Origin: Bradyrhizobium sp. OK095
GTDB taxonomy: Bacteria; Pseudomonadota; Alphaproteobacteria; Rhizobiales; Xanthobacteraceae
Reading direction: 5' to 3'
Assembly (NCBI RefSeq): GCF_900109945.1
Contig: NZ_FOBX01000004.1
Location: 413,027-477,026 of the forward strand
DNA: 64,000 nucleotides
The notes beneath the pieces were generated by a model, which searched no databases, was not told the DNA's origin, and saw only the letters and a list, made by a program, of their open reading frames with translations. Positions 37,503-47,031 of this stretch are shown here, one piece after another. The translations under genes and the position numbers were made by a program. How positions within the stretch are numbered: position 1 is the first letter of the stretch; each line of letters opens with the position of its first letter.

Positions 37503-37988
37503 TTACAGCTGACCCAGCAGAGTATCGCCGCCTGAGACTTCGACCTTGCCGGGCATCGCCTCGAGGTTCAGCTTCTTGACCACCCCGTCCTCGACCAGCA
37601 TCGAGTAGCGATGGGAACGGATGCCGAGGCCGTTGCCGGAGGCATCCAGCTCCATGCCGATCGCTTTGGTGAAGTCGGCGTTGCCATCCGCGAGGAATAC
37701 GGCCTCGTCGCGCTGGTCGGTGTCGCGCTTCCAGGCGTTCATGACGAAGGCGTCGTTGACGGAGACGATAGCGATGGTGTCGACGCCCTTGTCCTTCATG
37801 GCATAGGCGTTGAGGAATATGCTCGGCAGATGCATCTTGTGGCAGGTGCCGGTGTAGGCGCCGGGCACCGCGAACAGCGCCACCTTCTTGCCCTTGAAGA
37901 TATCGTCGGTGGTCTTCACCTGCGGACCTTCCGCCGTCATCACGCGGAATTTCGCCTCGGGCAGCTTGTCGCCAGTCTGGATCGCCAT
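37503..37988 (-). CDS. Peroxiredoxin, Prx5 type
   Basis: A 161-residue atypical peroxiredoxin. The peroxidatic Cys49 is in FAVPGAYTGTCHKMHLP, the Prx5-group motif (more usually PGAFTPTC). The conserved arginine follows in GLGIRSHRYSMLVEDGVV. It reduces hydrogen peroxide or alkyl hydroperoxides using glutaredoxin or thioredoxin. A strong ribosome site AAGGAG is upstream. Lone gene between two palindromic repeats. Confidence 0.92.
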   Translation of the reverse strand: MAIQTGDKLPEAKFRVMTAEGPQVKTTDDIFKGKKVALFAVPGAYTGTCHKMHLPSIFLNAYAMKDKGVDTIAIVSVNDAFVMNAWKRDTDQRDEAVFLADGNADFTKAIGMELDASGNGLGIRSHRYSMLVEDGVVKKLNLEAMPGKVEVSGGDTLLGQL

Positions 37989-38090
37989 CGTCGTTTCTCC
38001 TTGGAAAGGGGCCGGGCTGTTCTAGAGCATTTTACCGGCGGAGGGAAACGGCTTCACCACCGTGTGATGGCCGCGATTGCTGATTTTCTC

Positions 38091-38172
38091 GTCATTTCAA
38101 GCGCAGCGAAGCAACCAGAAATGCTTCCGTGGAAGCAGTCTGGATTGCGTCGCAAGGGCACCTCCAAATGAC
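38091..38172. repeat. Intergenic palindromic repeat, family A (divergent copy)
   Basis: Left arm GTCATTTCAAGCGCAGCGAA and right arm TGGATTGCGTCGC to AAATGAC resemble the repeat at 16720-16800 but with more mismatches and a small insertion in the right arm. Confidence 0.75.
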
Positions 38173-38190
38173 CGCCGAGCGAGAGTTGCC

Positions 38191-39876
38191 TTACGCCGCC
38201 TCGGCCTTCTTCTCGTCGCGGAGCTGCCGCCGCAGGATCTTGCCGACATTGGTCTTGGGCAGGTCGGTGCGGAATTCGATCTGCTTCGGCACCTTGTAGC
38301 CGGTGAGCTGCTCGCGGCAGAACTTGACCACATCGTCTGCTGCGAGGTTCGGGTCCTTCTTCACCACGAACGCCTTCACCGCCTCGCCGGACCCGCTGTC
38401 GGGAACGCCGATCACGGCGCATTCGAGCACGCCCGGATGGCTCGCGATCACTTCCTCGATCTCGTTCGGATAGACGTTGAAGCCGGAGACCAGGATCATG
38501 TCCTTCTTGCGATCGACGATCTTGGTGTAACCCGTCTCGTCCATCACGCCGATGTCGCCGGTGCGGAAATAGCCGTCCGCGGTCATGACCTTGGCGGTCT
38601 CTTCCGGCCTGTTCCAATAGCCCGACATCACCTGCGGGCCCTTGGCGCAGATCTCGCCGGGCTGGCCCAGCGGGACTTCGTTGCCGTCGTCGTCGCGGAT
38701 CGAGATGTAAGTCGACGGCACGGGGATGCCGATCGTACCCGTGAATTCTGTTGCCGTTGCCGGATTGCAGGTCAGCGTTGGCGAAGTCTCCGACAGGCCG
38801 TACCCCTCGGCGATGAAGCAGCCGGTGATCGCCTTCCATTGATCGGCCACGGGGCGCTGCACCGCCATGCCGCCGCCGTTGGAGATCTTCAGCTTGGAGA
38901 AGTCGAGCTTCTTGAAGTCGGGATGGTGCATCAACCCGTTGTAGAGCGTGTTGACGGCCGGGAAGCTGTTGACCTGGTATTTCGCCAGCTCCTTGACGAA
39001 GCCCGCGATGTCGCGCGGATTGGGGATCAAGAGATTGCAGCCACCGGCGCGCACCGCGAGCAGGTAGCAGGCCGTCAGCGCAAAGATGTGATAGAGCGGC
39101 AACGCGCAGACGATCATGAGCTGATCGACATGCGGAGGTGCTGCCATCGCCGGCTGAAGCCAGGCGTCGTTCTGCAACACGTTGGCGACGATGTTGCGGT
39201 GGAGCAGCGTGGCTCCCTTGGAGACGCCGGTGGTGCCGCCGGTATATTGCAGGAAGGCGACGTCGCCCGGCGAGAGCTTTGGCTTGTTGAATGTCAGGCC
39301 GCGGCCGGCCGCTATCGCGTCGTTGAAGGACACCGCGCCTGGCAGCGACCAGGCCGGCACCATCTTCTTGACGCGGCGGACGACGAGATTGACGATCACG
39401 CCCTTGAAGCCGAGCAGGTCGCCCATGCTGCCGACGATGACGTGTTTCACTTGCGTCTTCGCGATCACTTGCTCGACGGTGTGAGCAAAATTCTCCAGCA
39501 CGATGACGGCTTCGGCGCCGGAATCCCTGAGCTGATGCTCGAGCTCGCGCGGGGTGTAGAGCGGGTTGACGTTGACGACCGCAAAGCCGGCGCGCAGCAC
39601 GGCGGCGGTTGCGACCGGATATTGCAGCACGTTCGGCATCATGATCGCGACGCGGGCGCCGCGTTGCAGGCCGCGGCCTTGCAGGTAGGACGCCATCGCC
39701 AGCGACATCTGGTCGAGGTCGCGATAGGTGATCGACTTGTCCATGCAAATGAACGCCTTGCGGTCGGCGAACTTGGAGAAGCTCTCCTCCAAGAGGTCGA
39801 CCAGCGATGCGTACTGGGTCGGCTCGATATCAGCAGGCACGCCGGGCGGATATTGCTTGAGCCAGATGCGCTCCAT
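38191..39876 (-). CDS. fadD: Long-chain fatty acid--CoA ligase
   Basis: A 561-residue FadD-type enzyme. It has the AMP loop YTGGTTGVSKGATLLHRN, the GYGLSETSP motif, TGDIGVMDETGYTKIVDRKKD and the catalytic C-terminal lysine in DLPKTNVGKILRRQLR. It activates long-chain fatty acids for beta-oxidation or lipid synthesis, at the inner face of the membrane. Start at 39876 follows GAGGGGAG. No beta-oxidation genes are adjacent. Confidence 0.92.
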   Translation of the reverse strand: MERIWLKQYPPGVPADIEPTQYASLVDLLEESFSKFADRKAFICMDKSITYRDLDQMSLAMASYLQGRGLQRGARVAIMMPNVLQYPVATAAVLRAGFAVVNVNPLYTPRELEHQLRDSGAEAVIVLENFAHTVEQVIAKTQVKHVIVGSMGDLLGFKGVIVNLVVRRVKKMVPAWSLPGAVSFNDAIAAGRGLTFNKPKLSPGDVAFLQYTGGTTGVSKGATLLHRNIVANVLQNDAWLQPAMAAPPHVDQLMIVCALPLYHIFALTACYLLAVRAGGCNLLIPNPRDIAGFVKELAKYQVNSFPAVNTLYNGLMHHPDFKKLDFSKLKISNGGGMAVQRPVADQWKAITGCFIAEGYGLSETSPTLTCNPATATEFTGTIGIPVPSTYISIRDDDGNEVPLGQPGEICAKGPQVMSGYWNRPEETAKVMTADGYFRTGDIGVMDETGYTKIVDRKKDMILVSGFNVYPNEIEEVIASHPGVLECAVIGVPDSGSGEAVKAFVVKKDPNLAADDVVKFCREQLTGYKVPKQIEFRTDLPKTNVGKILRRQLRDEKKAEAA

Positions 39877-40069
39877 GGAAAACTCCCCTCATTTACCAGA
39901 GCCCGTTGTGTCTCGGGCTTGCCTCATTGCACCCAGTATCGAGCCTGCCGGAACCGGTGGCAAGTCGTCGAGGCTTAGGGCAAAGGTCGGGGAGTGGCTA
40001 CTGGAATCGTCGCAAACCACATTGCCGCAAGTGCGAAGCGCGGGTGCGGTTTCGGCTACGAGGGAGCCG

Positions 40070-41527
40070 TTAACTGTTGTTGGCAGGCTTGGCCGCGGCG
40101 GGCTTGGTCGCAGGCGTGGTCGCAGCCTTGGGCTTGGCCGGCTTGGCGGGCTGATCGGCGCTTGCAGCAGGTTTCGCCGCCGCGTCAGGTTTGGCCGCGG
40201 CATGCTTGGTCCCGGCCGGCTTTGCTGCAGTCTTGGCGTCGGGCTTGGCATCCGGCTTCGCAGCCGCTGTCTTGGCGTCCTTGCCCGCATCCTTCGGCTT
40301 GTCGGCAGGGTCAGGCTTCTTGGCAACGCGCGACTTCTTGCCACGCGGCTTTGGCGTGGCCTGCTGGTCGGCATCGGCTGCGACTGCCGCGATCAGGGCG
40401 GTGCCGGTGCGGGTCGGGCCGGTATAGACCAGCACGGGTTCGGCCGCCGCAGGCGCCGTGGCCATCAGCTCGGAGGCCTTCATCAGCGGCGGCTGCAGGC
40501 CGGCGGTGAAGAAGGTGACCTGGGCTTCGCCGCCGGTGGCGGAGGCCGATCCGGAGGTGCCGCCATTGGTGGCGATCAGCGCATCGTCATCGTCGCTGGC
40601 CGGCCGCTTGCGATGGCCGCCGCACATGTCCTCGCGCAAATTCGGCGGCGAGGCATCGACCGGAACCAGCTTGTCGACCGTGCCGAGCGATGGGCGGAGC
40701 CAGGTGAGATTGTCTTGGGCGAAGCCGCGCTCGAGCAGCTGCGCCGCCTTCACCGCGCGCGCGGTGCCGGAATTGGCGCCGAGCACGACGGCGATCAGCC
40801 GGCGGCCATTTCGCGTGGCGGATGCGACGAGGTTATAGCCGGAGGCGCAGATGAAGCCTGTCTTGAAACCGTCGGCGCCGGGGTAGCGGCCGATCAGCTT
40901 GTTGAAATTGCCGGTGACGCGCTTGCCGAAGCGGATCGCCGGGATGTGCACGAAGTATTCGTATTCCGGCAGGTCGCGCAGGAACGAGCGCGCGAGAATG
41001 CCGAGGTCGCGTGCGGACGTGATCTGGCCGTCGGCGGGCAGGCCGTTCGGATTGACGTAGCTGGTTTGCGTCATGCCGAGTTTCTGCGCGGTGTCGTTCA
41101 TCATCGCGGAGAAACCGTCGATCGAGCCGCCGACGCCTTCGGCAAGCACCACGGCCATGTCGTTCGCCGACTTGACCATCATCATCTTCAGCGCGTTGTC
41201 GACGGTGAGCTGTGTTCCCGGACGGAACCCCATCTTCGACGGCGATTGCGAGGCGGCAGTCGGCGACACCGTGATCAGCGTGTCGAGCGTGAGCTTGCCG
41301 TCCTTGACCGCCTTCAGCGTTACATAGGCGGTCATGATCTTGGTGACGGAGGCGGGATACCACGGGATGGTCGCGTTCTCCGCCTGCAACACCTTGCCAC
41401 TGTCGGCTTCGATCAGCAGCAGGGCTTCGGCACTCGCCGCGCGCGGCGCGAGCAATGCGGCGCATGCGAGGGACGCAGCGAACAGGTTGAACAGCGATTT
41501 GCGAAGCAGCGGGCGAAGGGCGTGCAC
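40070..41527 (-). CDS. D-alanyl-D-alanine carboxypeptidase with Ala/Lys/Pro-rich tail
   Basis: A 485-residue penicillin-binding protein of family S11. Signal peptide at residues 1-33. The three active-site motifs are intact: Ser60-V-T-Lys63, Ser120-A-Asn122 and Lys222-Thr-Gly. It trims the terminal D-Ala of peptidoglycan stem peptides in the periplasm. From about residue 370 the chain becomes a low-complexity tail of Ala, Lys and Pro (for example AAKPDAKPDAKTAAKPAG). The start is a GTG at 41527. No SPOR domain is seen. Confidence 0.88.
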   Translation of the reverse strand: MHALRPLLRKSLFNLFAASLACAALLAPRAASAEALLLIEADSGKVLQAENATIPWYPASVTKIMTAYVTLKAVKDGKLTLDTLITVSPTAASQSPSKMGFRPGTQLTVDNALKMMMVKSANDMAVVLAEGVGGSIDGFSAMMNDTAQKLGMTQTSYVNPNGLPADGQITSARDLGILARSFLRDLPEYEYFVHIPAIRFGKRVTGNFNKLIGRYPGADGFKTGFICASGYNLVASATRNGRRLIAVVLGANSGTARAVKAAQLLERGFAQDNLTWLRPSLGTVDKLVPVDASPPNLREDMCGGHRKRPASDDDDALIATNGGTSGSASATGGEAQVTFFTAGLQPPLMKASELMATAPAAAEPVLVYTGPTRTGTALIAAVAADADQQATPKPRGKKSRVAKKPDPADKPKDAGKDAKTAAAKPDAKPDAKTAAKPAGTKHAAAKPDAAAKPAASADQPAKPAKPKAATTPATKPAAAKPANNS

Positions 41528-41703
41528 TATCCGATTCCGGTCCTTGGAGAGCCGCCTGATACGGTCGGTTCTCGTGATCTGATGTTCGGTTCTGAAATCC
41601 GGCGCCGCCGCTTGCGGCGTCGCAAACCTATACCGGCTCCTGCGTCGAGAACAGGGGTTTCCGCTGCGTATTCCGCAATGAAATAGGCCGAATTTCGACG
41701 GTG

Positions 41704-43500
41704 CTATGGGGACTTGACTGCAGTCGCCGCAGTCTCGGCCGCCGTCACGCTGGCCCGTGTCGTCTCCTGAACCATGAACTGGGCCTTGGCGAGCTCGGCG
41801 AAATGGCCGCCTTTGGCCACGAGTTCATCGAAAGTTCCGCTTTCGATCACGCGACCATTCTCGAACACCAGGATCCGCGTGGCATTGCGAATGGTCGAGA
41901 GGCGGTGGGCGATCACGAAAGTGGTGCGGCCCTTCATCACTTCATCGAGAGCGGCATTCACCTTGGCCTCGGTGATCGCGTCGAGCGCGCTGGTCGCTTC
42001 GTCCAGGATCAGGAGCGGCGGATCCTTCAGCAGCGCGCGGGCAATCGACAGCCGCTGGCGCTCGCCGCCGGACAGCATGCGGCCACGCTCGCCGGCATTG
42101 GTGCTGAAGCCGCCGCTGCGCTCGATGAAGTCAAGCGCCTGCGCACGCTCTGCGGCCTTGCGCATCTCGGCCTCGGTCGCATCGGGCTTGCCGACGCGCA
42201 GGTTTTCCTCGATCGAGCGGTTGAACAGCAGCGCTTCCTGGAACACGACGCCGATGTTTCGCCGCAGCGAGGTCAGCGTCACGCCGCGCACGTCCATGCC
42301 GTCGATCCTGATGAAGCCGGATTGCGGATCGAAGGCCCGATGCAGCAGTGCAATCGCGGTCGACTTGCCGGCGCCGGTCGGGCCGACCAGCGCGATGGTC
42401 TGGCCAGGCAGCGCGGTGAAGGAGAGGTCCTCGATCGCCGGCCGCTTGCCGTCATAGGAAAAAGTGACGTCGTTGAACTCGACGAGGCCGGAGAGCCGCC
42501 CTGCGTCGATCGCGTCGGGACGATCGTGGACGGCAGGCACGGCGTCGAGCACGTTGAAGAACTCGCGCAGGCGCGGGGCCTCCATGAACACGTTGTTGAT
42601 GAAGCTCACGACCTGTTCGAGCTTCTGGATCAGCATCGTCGCGAAGCTGACGAACATCACGATCTCGCCGACTGAGGTGAGCCCCTGGTCGTGCAGGGCG
42701 ATGCCGAGCGAGAAGATCGCGAGCACCGTGATGGTGGTGGAAGCGCGCGTGATGACGGTGACGAGCGCCCACCACGACAGCACCGGCATCTGCGCGGCCA
42801 GCAGATCGTCGGCGACGGAGCGCAGGCCTTTCACCTCGGATTCGACGCGGACGAAACTCTGCACCAGCGCGACGTTGCCGAGTGCGTCGGAGGCGCGGGC
42901 GGAGAGCTCGCTGTAATGCTCCTCGACCTCCATCTGCATGCCAAAAGTCTTGCGCACCACGAAGGTCGTTAGCGCCGTGAAGACGACGCAGAGCACGAAC
43001 AGGAGGATTGCCAGCCGCCAGTTCAGATACATCGACAGCGGCAGCAGCACCACGACCGAGAGGATCGCGGCAAAATGCTCGCGGAAGAAACCCAACCACA
43101 GCCGCCACAGCGCATCGGTGCCGTTGAGCATCACCTTCATCAGCCGGCCCGAATGGGTGCCGGAGTGGAAGGTCAGCGGCAGTTGCAAAATGTGCTCGAA
43201 ATAGTCGGTCAGCACCGCCTGGCGCTGGCGATGGGAGAGCCTGTCGGCCTGCAAGGCCACGATCGCGCTACAGGCGATGGTGAACAGCCCGAACGCCACC
43301 CAGGCTATCAGGAACGGCCAGGCCGAGCTCGATCCGGCCACCGTCTTGCCGGAGAGCACATCGACGATCCGGCCGAACAGTACGGGCTCTGCGAATTGCG
43401 AGGCCGCCAGCAGGAGGTTGGCGACCGCAAGCAGCCAGCCAAGCCGTGCTTCCTTGCCGAGCAGTTCGAGAACGCGGGTGTAGAGGCGGAAGATGGACAT
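41704..43500 (-). CDS. ndvA: Cyclic beta-glucan ABC exporter (ATPase/permease fusion)
   Basis: A 598-residue half-transporter: six membrane helices in residues 20-310, then an ABC ATPase with Walker [13 protein letters not shown] signature [13 protein letters not shown] and Walker [13 protein letters not shown]. The N-terminus ([20 protein letters not shown]) is characteristic of NdvA/ChvA, the exporter of cyclic beta-1,2-glucan in Rhizobium and Agrobacterium. Bradyrhizobium makes beta-1,3/1,6 cyclic glucans, so the exact glucan is inference. The glucan synthase gene is not in this window. Confidence 0.85.
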   Translation of the reverse strand: MSIFRLYTRVLELLGKEARLGWLLAVANLLLAASQFAEPVLFGRIVDVLSGKTVAGSSSAWPFLIAWVAFGLFTIACSAIVALQADRLSHRQRQAVLTDYFEHILQLPLTFHSGTHSGRLMKVMLNGTDALWRLWLGFFREHFAAILSVVVLLPLSMYLNWRLAILLFVLCVVFTALTTFVVRKTFGMQMEVEEHYSELSARASDALGNVALVQSFVRVESEVKGLRSVADDLLAAQMPVLSWWALVTVITRASTTITVLAIFSLGIALHDQGLTSVGEIVMFVSFATMLIQKLEQVVSFINNVFMEAPRLREFFNVLDAVPAVHDRPDAIDAGRLSGLVEFNDVTFSYDGKRPAIEDLSFTALPGQTIALVGPTGAGKSTAIALLHRAFDPQSGFIRIDGMDVRGVTLTSLRRNIGVVFQEALLFNRSIEENLRVGKPDATEAEMRKAAERAQALDFIERSGGFSTNAGERGRMLSGGERQRLSIARALLKDPPLLILDEATSALDAITEAKVNAALDEVMKGRTTFVIAHRLSTIRNATRILVFENGRVIESGTFDELVAKGGHFAELAKAQFMVQETTRASVTAAETAATAVKSP

Positions 43501-43593
43501 GCGGGCGACGAACTCGGGCTCTTAAGTCAACAGATGGGCCCATATTCTAAGCAGGGATTGCCCACGAGATACAGCGGAAGCTTGCGGTTTTGC

Positions 43594-44643
43594 TCAGTTG
43601 ATCAGCCGGCTTTCGACCGGCGGCAGGAACCGCTCGTCGAAGATATCGCCCGCCGCCGGCTTCTTGCGGAATTTGAAGTCCTGCGCGATCTGGTCGATCG
43701 AGCGGTCCAGGCGCGCCGGGTCGATGCCGCCAAGGCCGTTGCGTTTGACCTCGTCGGTCAGGATGTTGTCGACGAGCACGGTGCGCAGGCGCTCCAACTC
43801 GAGGTCGCGGTCGCCATCGTCGATGCGGCTTGTGGCTTCGTCTGCCGCCCGCGCCGGCTCTTTGACTGTCGCGCTGATGCCAGCGATCAGTGCGCGGACG
43901 AAGCCCTTCACCGCGTCCGGCTTGGCCGCGGCGAAGGCGGGGTTGGCAACCACGGCAAAGCCATAGGCTTCGCAGCCGTAATCGGCATAACGCAGCACCA
44001 CGAGGTCGCTGCCGGGTACGCCGCGGTCGCGCAGGTTCACTGCGGAGAGATAGCTGAAGCCGGCGACGGCATCGACCTGGCCGGCGGACAGGATCGGCTC
44101 GCGCACCGCCGCGCTGATCTTGTGGAATTTCACGTGAGAGGTGTTGATGCCGTTCTGCTGCGCCAGCGCCGGCCACAGCCGCATCGACAGATCGCCGTCG
44201 GCGACGCCGACGGTCTTGCCGTCGAGATCGGGCAGGAGGTGGACGCCGCGGCTTCTGCGCGCGACGATCGCGTAGGGGGCGCGGTTGAACAGCACGAACA
44301 CTGCCTTGATCGGTGCGGCATCGTCCTTGTCGCGAAACCGGATGAGCTCGTTGATGTCGACGAGCGCAAGCTCGCTGTCGCCCTTGGCGACGCGTGCGAG
44401 CGCTTCCGGCGATCCGGCCGCGGTGTTGAAGGAGACGTTGAGACGCTCAGTGCCGAAGCTGCCGTCCTTTGCGGCAAGGAAGAACGGCGCCATGCTCGCA
44501 TCGATCGGACGGTCGAAGGTGAAGTGGATCGCAGCGGAGGGCGCGGCGGTCTCGGCCGCCGCGGCATCGCGCGAAGTCAACGCGGCAAGCGCGATTGCAA
44601 GGGCCAGCAGGCCGCGAAGGGCGATCGTCTTGAGTCCTGACAT
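43594..44643 (-). CDS. NMT1/THI5-like periplasmic binding protein (lone)
   Basis: A 349-residue protein with signal peptide (LRGLLALAIALAALTS) and the NMT1/SsuA-type fold, seen in ASMAPFFLAAKDGSFGTERLNV, then GSPEALARVAKGDSELALVD and LDGKTVGVADGD. Members bind sulfonates, pyrimidine precursors, nitrate or similar molecules for an ABC importer. No matching permease or ATPase is nearby. The adjacent ABC gene is an exporter of another class. Start at 44643 sits directly before the signal peptide. Confidence 0.8.
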   Translation of the reverse strand: MSGLKTIALRGLLALAIALAALTSRDAAAAETAAPSAAIHFTFDRPIDASMAPFFLAAKDGSFGTERLNVSFNTAAGSPEALARVAKGDSELALVDINELIRFRDKDDAAPIKAVFVLFNRAPYAIVARRSRGVHLLPDLDGKTVGVADGDLSMRLWPALAQQNGINTSHVKFHKISAAVREPILSAGQVDAVAGFSYLSAVNLRDRGVPGSDLVVLRYADYGCEAYGFAVVANPAFAAAKPDAVKGFVRALIAGISATVKEPARAADEATSRIDDGDRDLELERLRTVLVDNILTDEVKRNGLGGIDPARLDRSIDQIAQDFKFRKKPAAGDIFDERFLPPVESRLIN

Positions 44644-44870
44644 CAGTCGCGCCGGTCCCGCATTGTTGTGGTTTCGTGACGCTCGCAGCGCCGGCCGGGG
44701 GGAAGCCTGCGCGCGCGAACATGAACGGCGGATGAGCGCCGGTTGCGGCATGATCACGCAACCCCGTTCAGCTTCTGTTGGGGTTGGGGAACCCAACATG
44801 GGATGTGGGTGTTTGAAAGACATGAGCCTGTCGCCAGGCACCATTCGAGGTCCCAAGGAGGGTCCAGGAC

Positions 44871-45239
44871 ATGTTTGATAGATTTTCGAAGTTTGCCGGC
44901 CGCAAGACCGTTCTCGCCACCACCGCAGTGTTGGCGCTGACTGCGGTCGCCCCGACGGCCTCCTACGCCGGCGGCCGCCACTGGCATGGTGGTGGTGGCG
45001 GCGCAGCGGCTGCCGCAGCCTTCGTCGGCATCGTCGGCACCGGACTTGCGATCGCCGCGACCCGTGATGCCTACGCCTATGATACCCCGGCTTATTACGG
45101 CGGCGGTCCGGTCTACTACGATAACGGGCCGACCTATTATGGCGGCGACTCCTATTATGGTCCGCGCCCGTTCCACCGTTGCGGCGGTCCCTATCAGTCC
45201 GCGCAGGGCGGGCAAGGCTCCATTGGGAGTTGCTACTAA
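44871..45239 (+). CDS. Small secreted Gly/Tyr-rich protein
   Basis: A 122-residue protein with signal peptide (LATTAVLALTAVAPTASYA). After a GGRHWHGGGGG stretch there is a hydrophobic segment (AAAAAAFVGIVGTGLAIAA) that could be a second membrane helix. The C-terminal half is Gly/Tyr/Pro-rich (YYGGGPVYYDNGPTYYGGDS) with two cysteines. No family recognised. Strong ribosome site AGGAGGG. A terminator follows. Confidence 0.68.
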   Translation: MFDRFSKFAGRKTVLATTAVLALTAVAPTASYAGGRHWHGGGGGAAAAAAFVGIVGTGLAIAATRDAYAYDTPAYYGGGPVYYDNGPTYYGGDSYYGPRPFHRCGGPYQSAQGGQGSIGSCY

Positions 45240-45267
45240 GCCCGGCTACCAAGAATTGACCACAACC

Positions 45268-45299
45268 GGCCGTCGCGTTTGCCGCGGCGGCCTGTTTTT
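45268..45299 (+). terminator. Rho-independent terminator
   Basis: Stem GGCCGTCGCG/CGCGGCGGCC (45268-45277, 45283-45292, one G-U pair) with a 5-base loop, followed by TGTTTTT. It ends the Gly/Tyr-rich protein transcript. Confidence 0.9.
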
Positions 45300-45356
45300 G
45301 CTTTTGCTGCCGCGCGTTAACGCGCTCGCCATTGGTTTAGAGTAGTTTTCAGTACC

Positions 45357-45761
45357 ATGAGTGATTCGCTTGAGCGGCTATATCTGGCTGTACTCGCGGC
45401 CAGAGATCTTGATCCGGCAACATCGCGCACCGCCCGGCTGTTTCAGCGTGGGCCATCCAAAATGGCGAAAAAGCTGGCTGAAGAGGCCATCGAAGTCGTC
45501 ATCGACGCGGTCAACGGCGATAGCCAAGCGGTGATCCGGGAGAGCGCCGACCTGCTCTATAATCTCACCGTGCTCTGGGCCTCGGCCGGCGTGCGTCCCG
45601 AGGACGTCTGGCGCGAAATGGCACGGCGTGAGGACATGCTCGGAATTGCCGAGAAGCTGCCGAAGTCGCCGATGAAGCTGCCCAAAGTCGCGTCACCGCG
45701 CGTTGCCACGAGGCGGCCAATTGTCGCGATCGAGGGCCGCGTGGCGCGCAAGCGCCACTAG
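45357..45761 (+). CDS. HisE-like phosphoribosyl-ATP pyrophosphatase with basic tail
   Basis: A 134-residue all-alpha NTP pyrophosphatase of the HisE/MazG fold. The metal-binding helices are evident: KMAKKLAEEAIEVVIDAV (the EExxE-type motif) and VIRESADLLYNLTVLWAS. Canonical HisE cleaves PRATP to PRAMP in histidine synthesis. Here no other his gene is nearby, and residues 102-134 form an extra basic tail (KLPKVASPRVATRRP, ending RVARKRH). It may be a second HisE-like protein or a house-cleaning pyrophosphatase. Confidence 0.78.
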   Translation: MSDSLERLYLAVLAARDLDPATSRTARLFQRGPSKMAKKLAEEAIEVVIDAVNGDSQAVIRESADLLYNLTVLWASAGVRPEDVWREMARREDMLGIAEKLPKSPMKLPKVASPRVATRRPIVAIEGRVARKRH

Positions 45762-45828
45762 AAGCGTCACAAAACGCTCAAAAACTCGCGATGGACAAAT
45801 CCGTCCCATGGTGCTTCATCGCGGCGCC

Positions 45829-46410
45829 ATGCTGAAACGTATCTATGACTGGTGCATCGACGCCGCCCACAAGCCCTACGCGCTCTGGATCCTGGGTGTC
45901 GTATCCTTTGCCGAAAGCTCGTTCTTTCCGGTCCCCCCGGATGTAATGCTGATTCCGATGTCGCTGGCGCGACCGCAGCGCGCCTGGCTCTATGCGGCGA
46001 TCTGCACCGCGACCTCGGTGCTCGGCGGCCTCCTGGGCTACGCCATCGGCGCCCTGCTGTACGACTCGCTGGGGCATTGGCTGATCCAGCTGTACGGCCT
46101 CGGTGATCAGGTCGACGGCTTCCGTGCCAAATATGCAGAATGGGGCGCGCTGATCATCCTGCTCAAGGGGCTGACGCCAATCCCGTACAAGCTCGTCACC
46201 ATCACCTCGGGCTTTGCCGGCTACAATCTGCTTTTGTTCGTCCTGTTCTCCATCATTGCGCGCGGCGGACGCTTCTTCATCGTCGCGATCCTGCTCAACC
46301 GCTATGGTGACTGGATCCGCGTCAAGATCGAGAAGCATCTCGGTCTCGTGGTCGCGGTCGGCGCCGCGGCGTTGGTGCTCGGCTTCGTCATCGCCATCAA
46401 GCTGATCTAG
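45829..46410 (+). CDS. DedA/YqaA-like membrane protein
   Basis: A 193-residue inner-membrane protein of the SNARE-associated/DedA superfamily, YqaA-like branch. The motif FAESSFFPVPPDVMLIPM marks the first re-entrant region, and ILLKGLTPIPYKLVTITSGFAG is the family core with the conserved arginine/lysine-proline site, followed by RGGRFFIVAILLNRYG. Members act in lipid flipping or membrane homeostasis. In-frame ATGs at 45808 and 45829 are possible. I chose the one giving LKRIYDW near the N-terminus. Confidence 0.82.
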   Translation: MLKRIYDWCIDAAHKPYALWILGVVSFAESSFFPVPPDVMLIPMSLARPQRAWLYAAICTATSVLGGLLGYAIGALLYDSLGHWLIQLYGLGDQVDGFRAKYAEWGALIILLKGLTPIPYKLVTITSGFAGYNLLLFVLFSIIARGGRFFIVAILLNRYGDWIRVKIEKHLGLVVAVGAAALVLGFVIAIKLI

Positions 46411-46458
46411 CGGCGAGGCGGCTTTGCCGCTGCCTCCGGTTCGGCTACGGTTGCCGTC

Positions 46459-46995
46459 ATGATAGTCCGATCCGGCAATCCGGTCCTGCGACTGGCGACG
46501 CTGACATTTGCGGCGCTTTCGCTCCTGCTCGCTGCGAGCGGGACCGGATGGCCGCAATCCGCGCCGCCTACGCTCGGCTTGCAGGAGCAGGGGCCGCAGG
46601 CTGCGCCGCCGCCCTCGCCGCCCGCTCCTTCGGCGGCGGCGCGCGAGGACAGTCCCGGGCTGATCAACGAAATGGGTAAGCTGTTCGACAAGCTGCCCTC
46701 GATCCTGCCGCCGATCAAAAGTCCCAGCGAGACTATGAATGACCTGTCGCGGCTGGCCAAGCCCGCCAGCATGGCCTCGGGCCGCGTAGCCTGTCCGGTC
46801 TCGTCCAATGGAGCGCCCGACTGCAAGCAGGCCGCCGACCAGCTCTGCCAGAGCAAGGGCTACAAGGAAGGCAAGAGCCTGAACGCCGACTCCGCCGAGA
46901 AATGCTCGGCCAAGGTCTTGATTCCGGGCAGGCAGCGCAAACCGGACGACTGCCGGACCGATACTTTCGTGACCAGCGCGCTCTGCCAGAACTGA
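46459..46995 (+). CDS. Secreted cysteine-rich protein
   Basis: A 178-residue protein with a signal peptide (FAALSLLLAASGTGWPQS), a proline-rich linker (APPPSPPAPSAAA, residues 48-60) and a C-terminal domain from about residue 105 with six cysteines (VACPVS, PDCKQ, QLCQS, EKCSAK, DDCRTD, ALCQN), all likely paired in the periplasm. No family recognised. It is 36 bases upstream of the aspartate ammonia-lyase gene in the same direction. Confidence 0.65.
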   Translation: MIVRSGNPVLRLATLTFAALSLLLAASGTGWPQSAPPTLGLQEQGPQAAPPPSPPAPSAAAREDSPGLINEMGKLFDKLPSILPPIKSPSETMNDLSRLAKPASMASGRVACPVSSNGAPDCKQAADQLCQSKGYKEGKSLNADSAEKCSAKVLIPGRQRKPDDCRTDTFVTSALCQN

Positions 46996-47031
46996 AATGA
47001 TGGCCGGCGCGCGAGCAACCAAGGAGCGCCT

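Noticed and set aside
38077..39978. 633-codon plus-strand open frame
   Set aside because: Antisense to fadD. Composition and lack of motifs mark it as a shadow.
39728..41686. 652-codon plus-strand open frame
   Set aside because: Antisense to the D-Ala-D-Ala carboxypeptidase gene, whose active-site motifs are intact. No domain recognised.
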